Assembly (NCBI GenBank): GCA_003235605.1
Contig: QJVU01000368.1
Location: 1-7,140 of the forward strand
DNA: 7,140 nucleotides
DNA from: Planctomycetota bacterium
GTDB lineage: Bacteria; Planctomycetota; UBA1135; UBA2386
Reading direction: 5' to 3'
Part shown: piece after piece, positions 1 through 5,145 of the stretch
Numbering within the stretch: the first letter of the stretch is position 1
How the letters are laid out: every line of letters begins with the position of its first letter
Notes under the pieces: model-generated
Told to the model about the DNA's origin: nothing
The model's input: the letters and a program-made list of their open reading frames with translations, nothing else
The model's database searches: none
Program-made: the position numbers and the translations under genes

Positions 1-470
1 TGGGACGGCTGAAACCGGACCTGTACGTGTTGGACGGTGTCGTACCCCGAACCCGGCTGGTCGAGAGCCTGGAGGCCATTACCGCGATCGGAAGGAGGCA
101 TCGGGTGACCCTCACCAACGTGTTCCACGCCGGCGACGGCAACCTGCACCCGAACATCAGCTATGACCGCCGCGACCCGGAGGAGACAGCCCGTGTCCTG
201 AGAGCCGGCGAGGAGATCCTGAAGACCTGCATCGATGCTGGCGGCAGCATCACGGGAGAGCACGGCATCGGCTGCGAGAAGCTGCCCCACGTGAAGATGA
301 TGTTCACCGACACGGATCTGGAGGTCATGGAGCGGGTGCGGCGTACCTTCAACCCCAGGGAGCTCTGCAACCCAGGCAAGGTCCTGCCAGAACGCAGCGC
401 CTGCGCGGAGGCCCAACGATGGCCACAGATGGTGGCCAGGGTGCTGGGAGAGTCCGGCACTACGAAATGA
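1..470 (+). CDS. glcD: Glycolate oxidase FAD-linked subunit GlcD, C-terminal fragment (5' end outside window)
   Basis: This is the last ~155 codons of the flavin subunit of glycolate oxidase, which oxidises glycolate to glyoxylate with GlcE and GlcF. The reading frame is already open at position 3, so the real start lies upstream. The GTG at 27 is an internal valine codon, not a start. The visible part is the C-terminal cap domain of the FAD-linked oxidase family. Signatures are VFHAGDGNLHP (nt ~120-153), the GGSITGEHGIG stretch (nt ~240-272) and the closing NPREL-CNPGKVLP, which normally ends this domain. About 30 residues follow it, including a tryptophan- and arginine-containing tail. The stop TGA (468-470) overlaps the ATG of the next gene in an ATGA arrangement. 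Paralogues such as D-lactate dehydrogenases share this C-terminal fold, but the following glcE and glcF make GlcD the best call. Confidence 0.93.
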   Translation, partial: GRLKPDLYVLDGVVPRTRLVESLEAITAIGRRHRVTLTNVFHAGDGNLHPNISYDRRDPEETARVLRAGEEILKTCIDAGGSITGEHGIGCEKLPHVKMMFTDTDLEVMERVRRTFNPRELCNPGKVLPERSACAEAQRWPQMVARVLGESGTTK

Positions 471-1564
471 AGCCCGACCACGAGCCCGACCAGCCCGACC
501 ACGAGCCCGACTACGAGATCACCGGGAGTATCGAGGCGGGCAACGATGGCGAGCTACGGGATGCCCTGGCCTTGGGGGGGCAGGTGCGGCTTGCCGGCAC
601 CGGCAGCCAACAGCTGATGGTCCCGGCACCGGCTACGAGGGTGCGCTTGGTCCACCTGCGGTCGATGAGCCGCATCCTGCGCCTCGAGGCCGATGACCTC
701 ACCTGCACGGTGGAGGCTGGAGTACGCCGCGAGGAGCTGGACGCGGCGCTTGCCGAGCACCGGCTGCGGCTGCCCTGCGCAGGGGGCGGGACCATGGGCG
801 GCCTGTTCGCCGCCGACCTGCACGGACCCCTGGGCCCAGGAATGCACTCGCCGCGCTCCCTGTTGTTGGGGTTCGAAGGCCTGCTCGCCGAGGGACTGGC
901 GTTCAAGGCCGGGGCGCGGGTCGTCAAGAGCGTGGCGGGCTTCGACCTTCAGAAGCTCTTCGTCGGCAGCCAGGGACGCCTCTTCGCGGTGACCCGCCTG
1001 CATCTGAAGCTGCGTCCTGCGCCGCGTCACGAAGCCACCTTCCTGCGCGACGACCTGCCCCAGGAGGATGCGGTCGCGCTGTTCCATCGCCTGCGGCTCC
1101 TGCAGACGCCACCCACCTGCCTGATGCTACGCAGGGCAGCAGGAGGAACGTCAAACCCCGTGGTCCATGGCACCTTGGCCGGTTCCCACCCGCTGGTGGA
1201 AGCCCTGCTCCGAGAGCACGAGCTCCCCCGCGATGACGCTCCGGTGCCTCTTGCCCTGGAGCCTGCCCCTGGCGAAGAGGTCCTCCAGGGCACGATCTCG
1301 TGCAGCCGTATCGGGGAGCTGCTCTCCAGGGCACCACGGGGCCAGCTGCTGGCATCCGCCGGCGGCCGTTTCCAGTTGCGGCTGGGGCGGGAAGAGTCCG
1401 ACGCCCTACTGGCCTCGGTGCAGGACCTTGCTCCGGATACCTGGATCCTGCGTGGTGCTGCCGACCGGCGCGGCCTGGGTTCTCCCCCCAAGGGAGCAGG
1501 GGCGGCAACCCGACTCGAGCGCAAGCTCAAGGAAGCTCTGGATCCCAAAGGCGTGCTGTCATGA
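467..1564 (+). CDS. glcE: Glycolate oxidase FAD-binding subunit GlcE
   Basis: GlcE is the second flavoprotein-like subunit of the GlcDEF complex. The product is 365 residues from the ATG at 467, close to the usual ~350. The FAD-binding (PCMH-type) domain is recognisable: VRLAGTGS (40-47), GGGTMGGLFAADLHGP (106-121) and VVKSVAGFDLQKLFVGSQG (152-170), matching the family pattern of T-x-GG-x-x-A and VVKNVAGYD-x-x-KL-x-x-GS-x-G. The start is ambiguous. The ATG at 467 overlaps the glcD stop (ATGA), mirrors the glcE/glcF junction and gives a family-like N-terminus. An in-frame ATG at 419 has a better Shine-Dalgarno sequence (GGAGG at 407-411, 7-nt spacer) and would add 16 residues of no family likeness. 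The first 17 residues from 467 are an unusual acidic, proline-rich stretch encoded by a tandem repeat. Stop at 1562-1564. Confidence 0.9.
   Translation: MKPDHEPDQPDHEPDYEITGSIEAGNDGELRDALALGGQVRLAGTGSQQLMVPAPATRVRLVHLRSMSRILRLEADDLTCTVEAGVRREELDAALAEHRLRLPCAGGGTMGGLFAADLHGPLGPGMHSPRSLLLGFEGLLAEGLAFKAGARVVKSVAGFDLQKLFVGSQGRLFAVTRLHLKLRPAPRHEATFLRDDLPQEDAVALFHRLRLLQTPPTCLMLRRAAGGTSNPVVHGTLAGSHPLVEALLREHELPRDDAPVPLALEPAPGEEVLQGTISCSRIGELLSRAPRGQLLASAGGRFQLRLGREESDALLASVQDLAPDTWILRGAADRRGLGSPPKGAGAATRLERKLKEALDPKGVLS
471..512 (+). repeat. Two-copy 21-bp tandem repeat inside the glcE 5' end
   Basis: Positions 471-491 and 492-512 are two adjacent 21-base copies that differ only at the last base (C versus T). 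Each copy also contains a shorter internal duplication of AGCCCGACC-like sequence. The unit is a multiple of three, so it adds seven residues per copy and keeps frame, giving PDHEPDQ-PDHEPDY at the GlcE N-terminus. This looks like a recent local duplication in a tolerant linker region. Confidence 0.85.
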
Positions 1565-2760
1565 CAGCAGCCACTGTCCTGGACTGTGTGCACTGTGGCC
1601 TGTGTCTTCAGGCCTGCCCCACCTACGACGTCCTGGGCTTCGAGACCGACTCGCCCCGCGGGCGGATCCATCTGGTGCGAGCCTGGGAGGAGGGCCGCCT
1701 CGACGCCGAAGCGATCCGGCCCCACATGGATAGCTGCCTGGGCTGCCGCGCCTGTGAGACCGCCTGCCCCGCGGGCGTCGGCTACGGCGAGATCCTCGAA
1801 GCGACCCGCAGCCGGATGGGGCCGAGGCCTTCATCCTGGTGGCGCCGGTTCCTGCTCGCACGGGTGCTGTCCCGGCCCCGGCGCCTGGGCGCCCTGGTCG
1901 CCATCCTGCGTGGGGCGGAGCTCCTGGGCCTCCGGAGTCTGGCGGAGTGGCTCCACCTCGTGCCCGCGTCCACCAGCGCCCTGGTGCCCCGGATTCCTCC
2001 CGCGGCTGCACGCAGGCCCCTCGCCGGGACCTATGAACCCCATGGCTCGGTGCGGGGCACCGTGATGCTGTTCACCGGCTGTGTCATGCCACAGCTGTTC
2101 GGCGACATCAACCGCAAGACGATGGAGCTGCTGCGCAGGAACGGCTATCGCGTGGAGGTGCCCCAGAGTCAGGTGTGTTGCGGCGCATTGCTCGTGCACA
2201 ACGGTCAGCCCGAAGATGCCCGAGTCCTGGCACGGCAGAACGTCGCGGCCTTTGCCGGTGTCCATCCGGTGCTCCACAACAGCGCGGGTTGCGGAGCAGC
2301 CATGAAGGAATACGGGCGGCTGCTCGATCGAGAAGACGGACGCCTCCTGGCAGGCCGGGCCAGGGATGTTCTCGATTTCCTCGCCAGCGAAGGGCTGAGC
2401 GTCCCCCCCGCCCGGTACGAGGCCCGCGCCGCCTACGACGATCCCTGCCATCTCTGCCACGGCCAGGGTGTGCGGGCGGCGCCCCGGCAGCTGCTGGCCC
2501 AGGTCCCGGGTCTCGTTCTGGTCGAGCATGACGACCCGGAGACATGCTGTGGGTCCGCGGGGATCTACAACCTGACCCAACCGGGGCTGGCAGCGGAGAT
2601 CGGGGCACGCAAGGCCAGACAGCTGTTGGCCGCATCACCCGACCTGGTCGCCACGGGGAACCCGGGGTGCATCCTGCAGATTCGCGCCCACCTCAGGCGC
2701 GCGGGTTCGGAGATCCCGGTGCTGCATCCCGTGGAGCTGCTGCTGCCCGGAGTCAGCTAG
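1561..2760 (+). CDS. glcF: Glycolate oxidase iron-sulfur subunit GlcF
   Basis: GlcF carries electrons from the flavin subunits GlcD/GlcE toward the respiratory chain. The product is 399 residues, typical of the family. Two ferredoxin-type 4Fe-4S motifs lie at the N-terminus: C9-x2-C12-x2-C15-x3-C19-P and C59-x2-C62-x2-C65-x3-C69-P. Two cysteine-rich CCG domains follow. The first has C174 in the FTGCVMPQLF segment and C206-C207-G. The second has DDPCHLCHG (293-301) and C329-C330-G. The start is the ATG at 1561, whose ATGA overlaps the glcE stop at 1562-1564. The frame is open further upstream, but that part has no family likeness and lies within glcE. There is no strong ribosome site, consistent with translational coupling. 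Related lactate (LutA/LldE) and anaerobic glycerol-3-phosphate (GlpC) subunits share the CCG domains, but the two N-terminal clusters and the D-E-F gene order favour GlcF. No glcG or glcB follows. Confidence 0.94.
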   Translation: MTAATVLDCVHCGLCLQACPTYDVLGFETDSPRGRIHLVRAWEEGRLDAEAIRPHMDSCLGCRACETACPAGVGYGEILEATRSRMGPRPSSWWRRFLLARVLSRPRRLGALVAILRGAELLGLRSLAEWLHLVPASTSALVPRIPPAAARRPLAGTYEPHGSVRGTVMLFTGCVMPQLFGDINRKTMELLRRNGYRVEVPQSQVCCGALLVHNGQPEDARVLARQNVAAFAGVHPVLHNSAGCGAAMKEYGRLLDREDGRLLAGRARDVLDFLASEGLSVPPARYEARAAYDDPCHLCHGQGVRAAPRQLLAQVPGLVLVEHDDPETCCGSAGIYNLTQPGLAAEIGARKARQLLAASPDLVATGNPGCILQIRAHLRRAGSEIPVLHPVELLLPGVS

Positions 2761-2771
2761 CAGCCACTCGA

Positions 2772-2789
2772 CGGCAGTCTCAGCTGCCG
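2772..2789. terminator. Hairpin at the glcF / secreted-protein convergent junction
   Basis: CGGCAG (2772-2777) and CTGCCG (2784-2789) form a perfect 6-bp stem with a 6-base loop. The hairpin sits 11 bases after the glcF stop and covers the stop codon of the convergent minus-strand gene (2780-2782). Its position suits a two-way terminator, but neither strand has a T-tract after the stem, so the function is inferred from position only. Confidence 0.4.
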
Positions 2790-3820
2790 ATGATGTGCCA
2801 CAGGGCGTTGCTGAAGGACACCAACTGGTTGGCAGCTCCCGGGTCGGAGATCACCCACTGGGTGTAGAACTGGAAGCCGCCGAGCGTGCCAATCGCAGGG
2901 ATCGGGGTCAACAGCGTCGCGGTTCCGGTGCCTGCGCCGCCGCCCACCGTGGTGACACCGACCAGGACGAGGGGATCCGTGTAGAGGGTGCAACCCTGCC
3001 ACCCGAACTGCGACATGTCCAAGGGCAGCGGAGTGGTGTTCCAGAAGGTCTGGGAAAGGCCGACCACGAAGTAGGCCGGCATGCGACCCGTGGTCTGGGT
3101 CAGGAGCTGGGTCCATTGCGAATCCCCTGGGAGCGGCACGCGGTTGGTGCTGGCCACGGGCACGTAGTTGCCGGAGCCGGGACAGCCCTGGCCAAGGGGA
3201 TAGGATCCGCCCTCCTGGTAGAGGAACCGGGTGTAGAGCCCGAGTCCGTCCTTCCAGTCACCGGTGGTGGCGTTTGGTTGGCCGCTCGCCCAAACTCGCT
3301 GGAGGAGGTTCCTGGATAGGGAGTTGTAGCGGAAGTTGTACTTGAGCGTGGACGTGGTGCCGTTGCTCCACTGGCGGACGTCGATGATGATCCCGGACTT
3401 GCCGTCCCACAGGAAGTCCGTCGCGAAGTTGATCGTGAGCGTCCAGGAGCCTGGCGAGATCGCGGCCAGGGTGACCTTGTTGCGGGGGAAGACCGTGACG
3501 AGCTGCTGACTGGAGGGGAAGCTCCCGGTCAGGGTGTTGCTGTTCGTCATCGCCACCTGCAGGTCGAGCGTGGCCGTGCCCACGTGGGAGCCGGAATCCG
3601 CCATGAACTGGATGCCGCGAATGCGCACGGGCTGCTTGATGCTGGGCGTGAACCAGGACGCCGCGTACCACTGGGCGTAGCGGCCCGTCTGAGCTGCGAA
3701 GGGGAGGATATTGCCCCCAGTGGTGAACGGGCTGGGTGTCACGTCGATGTTCTTCGTGGTCTGGGTCTGACCCACGGCCAGGGAAGTCAGGAGGAGGATT
3801 GCCAGGTTGGGAAGCTTCAT
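2780..3820 (-). CDS. Secreted beta-rich protein of unknown function, Planctomycetota-type C-terminal module
   Basis: The product is 346 residues and I do not know its function. Residues 1-18 are a signal peptide: a lysine at position 2, hydrophobic core LAILLLTSLAV, and probable cleavage near residues 17-18. The mature protein should therefore be exported. Residues ~25-205 look like a beta-sandwich domain: alternating hydrophobic residues, many Thr/Ser/Asn, and a segment FLWDGKSGIIIDVRQW (136-151) resembling the 'F-x-W/Y-D-G-x-x-x-x-I-x-V' strand pair of jelly-roll domains in extracellular proteins. Residues ~208-346 resemble a module I recall from many Planctomycetota secreted proteins: GQGCPGSG (210-217), the VVGLSQTFWN...PLPLDMS run (252-270), GCTLYTDP (276-283) and a closing FQFYTQWVISDPGAAN...SNAL stretch. 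The only cysteines, C213 and C277, could form a disulfide. The start is the ATG whose complement is 3818-3820. No Shine-Dalgarno sequence is visible upstream. The gene stands alone. Confidence 0.8.
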   Translation of the reverse strand: MKLPNLAILLLTSLAVGQTQTTKNIDVTPSPFTTGGNILPFAAQTGRYAQWYAASWFTPSIKQPVRIRGIQFMADSGSHVGTATLDLQVAMTNSNTLTGSFPSSQQLVTVFPRNKVTLAAISPGSWTLTINFATDFLWDGKSGIIIDVRQWSNGTTSTLKYNFRYNSLSRNLLQRVWASGQPNATTGDWKDGLGLYTRFLYQEGGSYPLGQGCPGSGNYVPVASTNRVPLPGDSQWTQLLTQTTGRMPAYFVVGLSQTFWNTTPLPLDMSQFGWQGCTLYTDPLVLVGVTTVGGGAGTGTATLLTPIPAIGTLGGFQFYTQWVISDPGAANQLVSFSNALWHIIGS

Positions 3821-4003
3821 CGGTCAGGCGCAAATTGGGGAAGGCGGGCAGGAAGAGGAGCGCTGAGACTGAGCCAGGCACCGAGACTGGGACCGACGCC
3901 GGCGCGGGTTCGGACCAGAGTCCGGCAGTCTAGCAGATGGCAACACCACGAGAGGGTTAGTCCCGCGTGGATGGGGGGCAACAGGCGGCGTAAGCTTGGC
4001 GCA
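3821..4003. other. Divergent intergenic region, no firm regulatory element
   Basis: These 183 bases separate the minus-strand secreted-protein gene from the plus-strand adenosyltransferase gene and must hold both promoters if each is transcribed separately. I see no convincing -10/-35 pair or Shine-Dalgarno sequence for either gene, and no B12-riboswitch-like architecture, for which the space is also small. A short GAGACTG word occurs twice, at 3865-3871 and 3883-3889, with 18-base spacing; this may be chance. Confidence 0.5.
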
Positions 4004-4561
4004 ATGCCCATCTACACCGGCACCGGCGATGACGGTACCACCGGCCTGTTCGGCAACCGGAGGGTCTCCAAGGACGACCTCCGGATCCATGCCTATGGCA
4101 CCGTGGACGAGCTCAACGCCGTCCTGGGCCTCGTACGGGCTGAGGCACTCCCAGGCGACTTGGATCAGCGTCTGCTGCGCATCCAGGAGACCCTCTTCGA
4201 GGTGGGGGCGGACCTCGCGGCCCCGGACCGCGCCGAGGCCCCAACGGTAGTGGCTGCCACGGAGGAGGCGGAAAGCTGGATCGACGAGAGCGAGGCCCAG
4301 CTGCCGGGACTCCACGCCTTCATCCTGCCGGGAGGTCACCGGCAGGCAGCTCTCCTCCACCTGGCCCGGACGACGGCCCGACGCGCTGAGCGGCTGGTGT
4401 GGTCCCTGAGCCAGCGCGAGACCGTCCCCCGGGCTCTGGGGATATACCTCAACCGGCTTTCGGACCTGTTCTTCAGCTGGGCACGGTGGTGCAACCAGGC
4501 CCACGGGGCCGCGGACGTTCCCTGGCGGGGACGGGCAGAGGGGACGGGCGGCGGGGGATAG
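4004..4561 (+). CDS. ATP:cob(I)alamin adenosyltransferase, PduO/MMAB type
   Basis: The enzyme transfers the adenosyl group of ATP to cob(I)alamin, making adenosylcobalamin (coenzyme B12), and acts in the cytoplasm, usually as a trimer. The product is 185 residues, the normal size for a single-domain PduO-type enzyme. The N-terminal ATP-binding signature is YTGTGDDGTTGLFG (4-17), followed by HAYGTVDELNAVLG (29-42). The C-terminal helices carry GGHRQAALLHLARTTARRAER (110-130) and YLNRLSDLFFSWARWCN (148-164), the family's conserved arginine and LNRLSD motifs. The ATG at 4004 is chosen because M-x-I-YT-x-TGD is where family members begin. The frame is open far upstream, but that part is antisense to the secreted-protein gene. 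No clear Shine-Dalgarno sequence is present. A glycine-rich tail ends the protein. No B12-dependent enzyme or cobalamin-synthesis gene lies nearby, so the client enzyme is unknown. Confidence 0.93.
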   Translation: MPIYTGTGDDGTTGLFGNRRVSKDDLRIHAYGTVDELNAVLGLVRAEALPGDLDQRLLRIQETLFEVGADLAAPDRAEAPTVVAATEEAESWIDESEAQLPGLHAFILPGGHRQAALLHLARTTARRAERLVWSLSQRETVPRALGIYLNRLSDLFFSWARWCNQAHGAADVPWRGRAEGTGGGG

Positions 4562-4579
4562 TGGGGCTGGACCGGCTCC

Positions 4580-4597
4580 GGCCTCCCGGGCGAGGCC
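4580..4597. terminator. GC-rich hairpin between convergent genes
   Basis: GGCCTC (4580-4585) and GAGGCC (4592-4597) form a perfect 6-bp stem around a CCGGGC loop, 19 bases after the adenosyltransferase stop. It lies in the 59-base gap before the stop of the convergent small gene. A short self-complementary CCGCGCGG follows at 4598-4605. There is no T-tract on either strand. A transcription-end role is inferred from position. Confidence 0.4.
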
Positions 4598-4605
4598 CCG
4601 CGCGG

Positions 4606-4633
4606 CCTGGACAGGGCCTCCTAGACAGGTCCT
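4606..4633. repeat. Imperfect 14-bp tandem duplication over a gene end
   Basis: CCTGGACAGGGCCT (4606-4619) is followed directly by CCTAGACAGGTCCT (4620-4633), with 12 of 14 bases identical. The second copy contains the stop codon (complement of 4621-4623) and last codons of the minus-strand gene. The duplication may have set the present C-terminus of that protein. Confidence 0.7.
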
Positions 4634-4944
4634 GCGGCAGTGCGACCCAGGCGACAGGCCCGGCGCAACCACATCATGGCACGCTCCACCTCCCTGGGGC
4701 CGTTGACGGGGATCTCGACGAACTCTCGGGAATTCGGGTCACCGTTATCAGGCTGGCGCTTCGCGCCCTGGATCTTCAGGGCCTCGGTCACCTGGGGGGG
4801 GGCCAGCTTCACCACGACGCCTTTTCTCCCCAAATAGGCAAAAACCTGGCCGCGGACAAAGAAGCTGTCCTTGCCGTCAATCTTCTCGCGGGTGACGTCC
4901 TTCCAGGCGCACAGCCTTTCCACGATGGTTGCAATCGGATCCAT
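4621..4944 (-). CDS. Small conserved-looking protein, possibly YjbR/MmcQ-like or DUF5519-like
   Basis: The product is 107 residues with no signal peptide, membrane segment or cysteine-rich motif apart from two cysteines (C12, C97), so it is probably cytoplasmic. It reads as one small alpha/beta domain: an N-terminal helix (IATIVERLCAW), a beta region with FFVRGQVFAYLGRKGVVVKL (28-47), a helix around PPQVTEAL (49-56), a beta strand REFVEIPV (73-80) and a C-terminal helix VERAMMWLRRACRL (86-99). This order, especially F-x-V-x-G-x-x-F-A followed by V-V-V-K-L and a final helix, resembles the YjbR/MmcQ fold and also the small DUF5519 ('luciferase domain') family. I cannot choose between them, and the function is unknown. 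The ATG at 4944 is chosen because the domain starts there. The frame is open upstream to 5091, but that part looks non-coding. The start lacks a Shine-Dalgarno sequence. The gene lies 201 bases downstream of proline dehydrogenase on the same strand. Confidence 0.72.
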   Translation of the reverse strand: MDPIATIVERLCAWKDVTREKIDGKDSFFVRGQVFAYLGRKGVVVKLAPPQVTEALKIQGAKRQPDNGDPNSREFVEIPVNGPREVERAMMWLRRACRLGRTAAGPV

Positions 4945-4955
4945 GGAGCCGAGCG

Positions 4956-4961
4956 AGTATA
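4956..4961 (-). promoter_or_regulatory. Possible -10 element for the small minus-strand gene
   Basis: The minus strand reads TATACT here, five of six matches to TATAAT, in a short AT-rich island of a GC-rich window. Transcription would start about 5 bases before the ATG at 4944, giving an almost leaderless message. This would fit the absence of a ribosome-binding site. No good -35 box is seen at 16-18 bases upstream, so this is tentative. Confidence 0.25.
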
Positions 4962-4998
4962 ACTGGTTGTGACCCCGGAACCTATCAGGGAGGCTTCT

Positions 4999-5018
4999 CC
5001 GGCCCCAAAAAAGGCCGG
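4999..5018. repeat. Hairpin-forming inverted repeat between proline dehydrogenase and the small gene
   Basis: CCGGCC (4999-5004) pairs with GGCCGG (5013-5018) around an 8-base loop, CCAAAAAA. On the minus strand, the direction of both flanking genes, the T-rich run is in the loop rather than after the stem, so this is not a standard intrinsic terminator. It could still form in the transcript leaving the proline dehydrogenase gene. Confidence 0.45.
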
Positions 5019-5122
5019 GCAGCTCCCGCGCCGCGATCTCTTGCCGGGCTGTCAAGGGCGCTGCCGCTACCCAGCCGGGGAATGACGCCACGCTCGGGAC
5101 CCGCCAGATCTGCCCGCCAAAC

Positions 5123-5140
5123 TATACGCTCGGCAGTATA
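5123..5140. repeat. AT-rich inverted repeat just past the proline dehydrogenase stop
   Basis: TATAC (5123-5127) and GTATA (5136-5140) are inverted arms separated by GCTCGGCA. The site starts 6 bases beyond the proline dehydrogenase stop codon (complement of 5146-5148). It also places two TATA-like hexamers on the minus strand (TATACT and TATAGT). The core CGCTCGGC recurs on the opposite strand next to the start of the small gene (4948-4955). It may be an operator or promoter element, or chance. Confidence 0.4.
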
Positions 5141-5145
5141 TGAGG

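Noticed and set aside
1300..1560. Upstream extension of the glcF frame
   Set aside because: It lies inside glcE in another frame and gives a low-complexity Arg/Gly/Pro sequence. The ATGA overlap at 1561 and the ferredoxin motif starting nine residues later fix the start.
1831..2580. Minus-strand open frame of 249 codons opposite glcF
   Set aside because: This is a shadow of the glcF codons; no domain or start signal was found, and the plus-strand gene is unambiguous.
3584..4003. Upstream extension of the adenosyltransferase frame
   Set aside because: The open frame continues into the antisense of the secreted-protein gene and shows no family likeness. Family members begin at the M-x-IYT-x-TGD segment, which matches the ATG at 4004.
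3821..4003. Possible cobalamin riboswitch ahead of the adenosyltransferase gene
   Set aside because: The gap is only 183 bases and must also serve the divergent gene. I could not recognise the conserved B12-box-like core or a plausible multi-stem layout.
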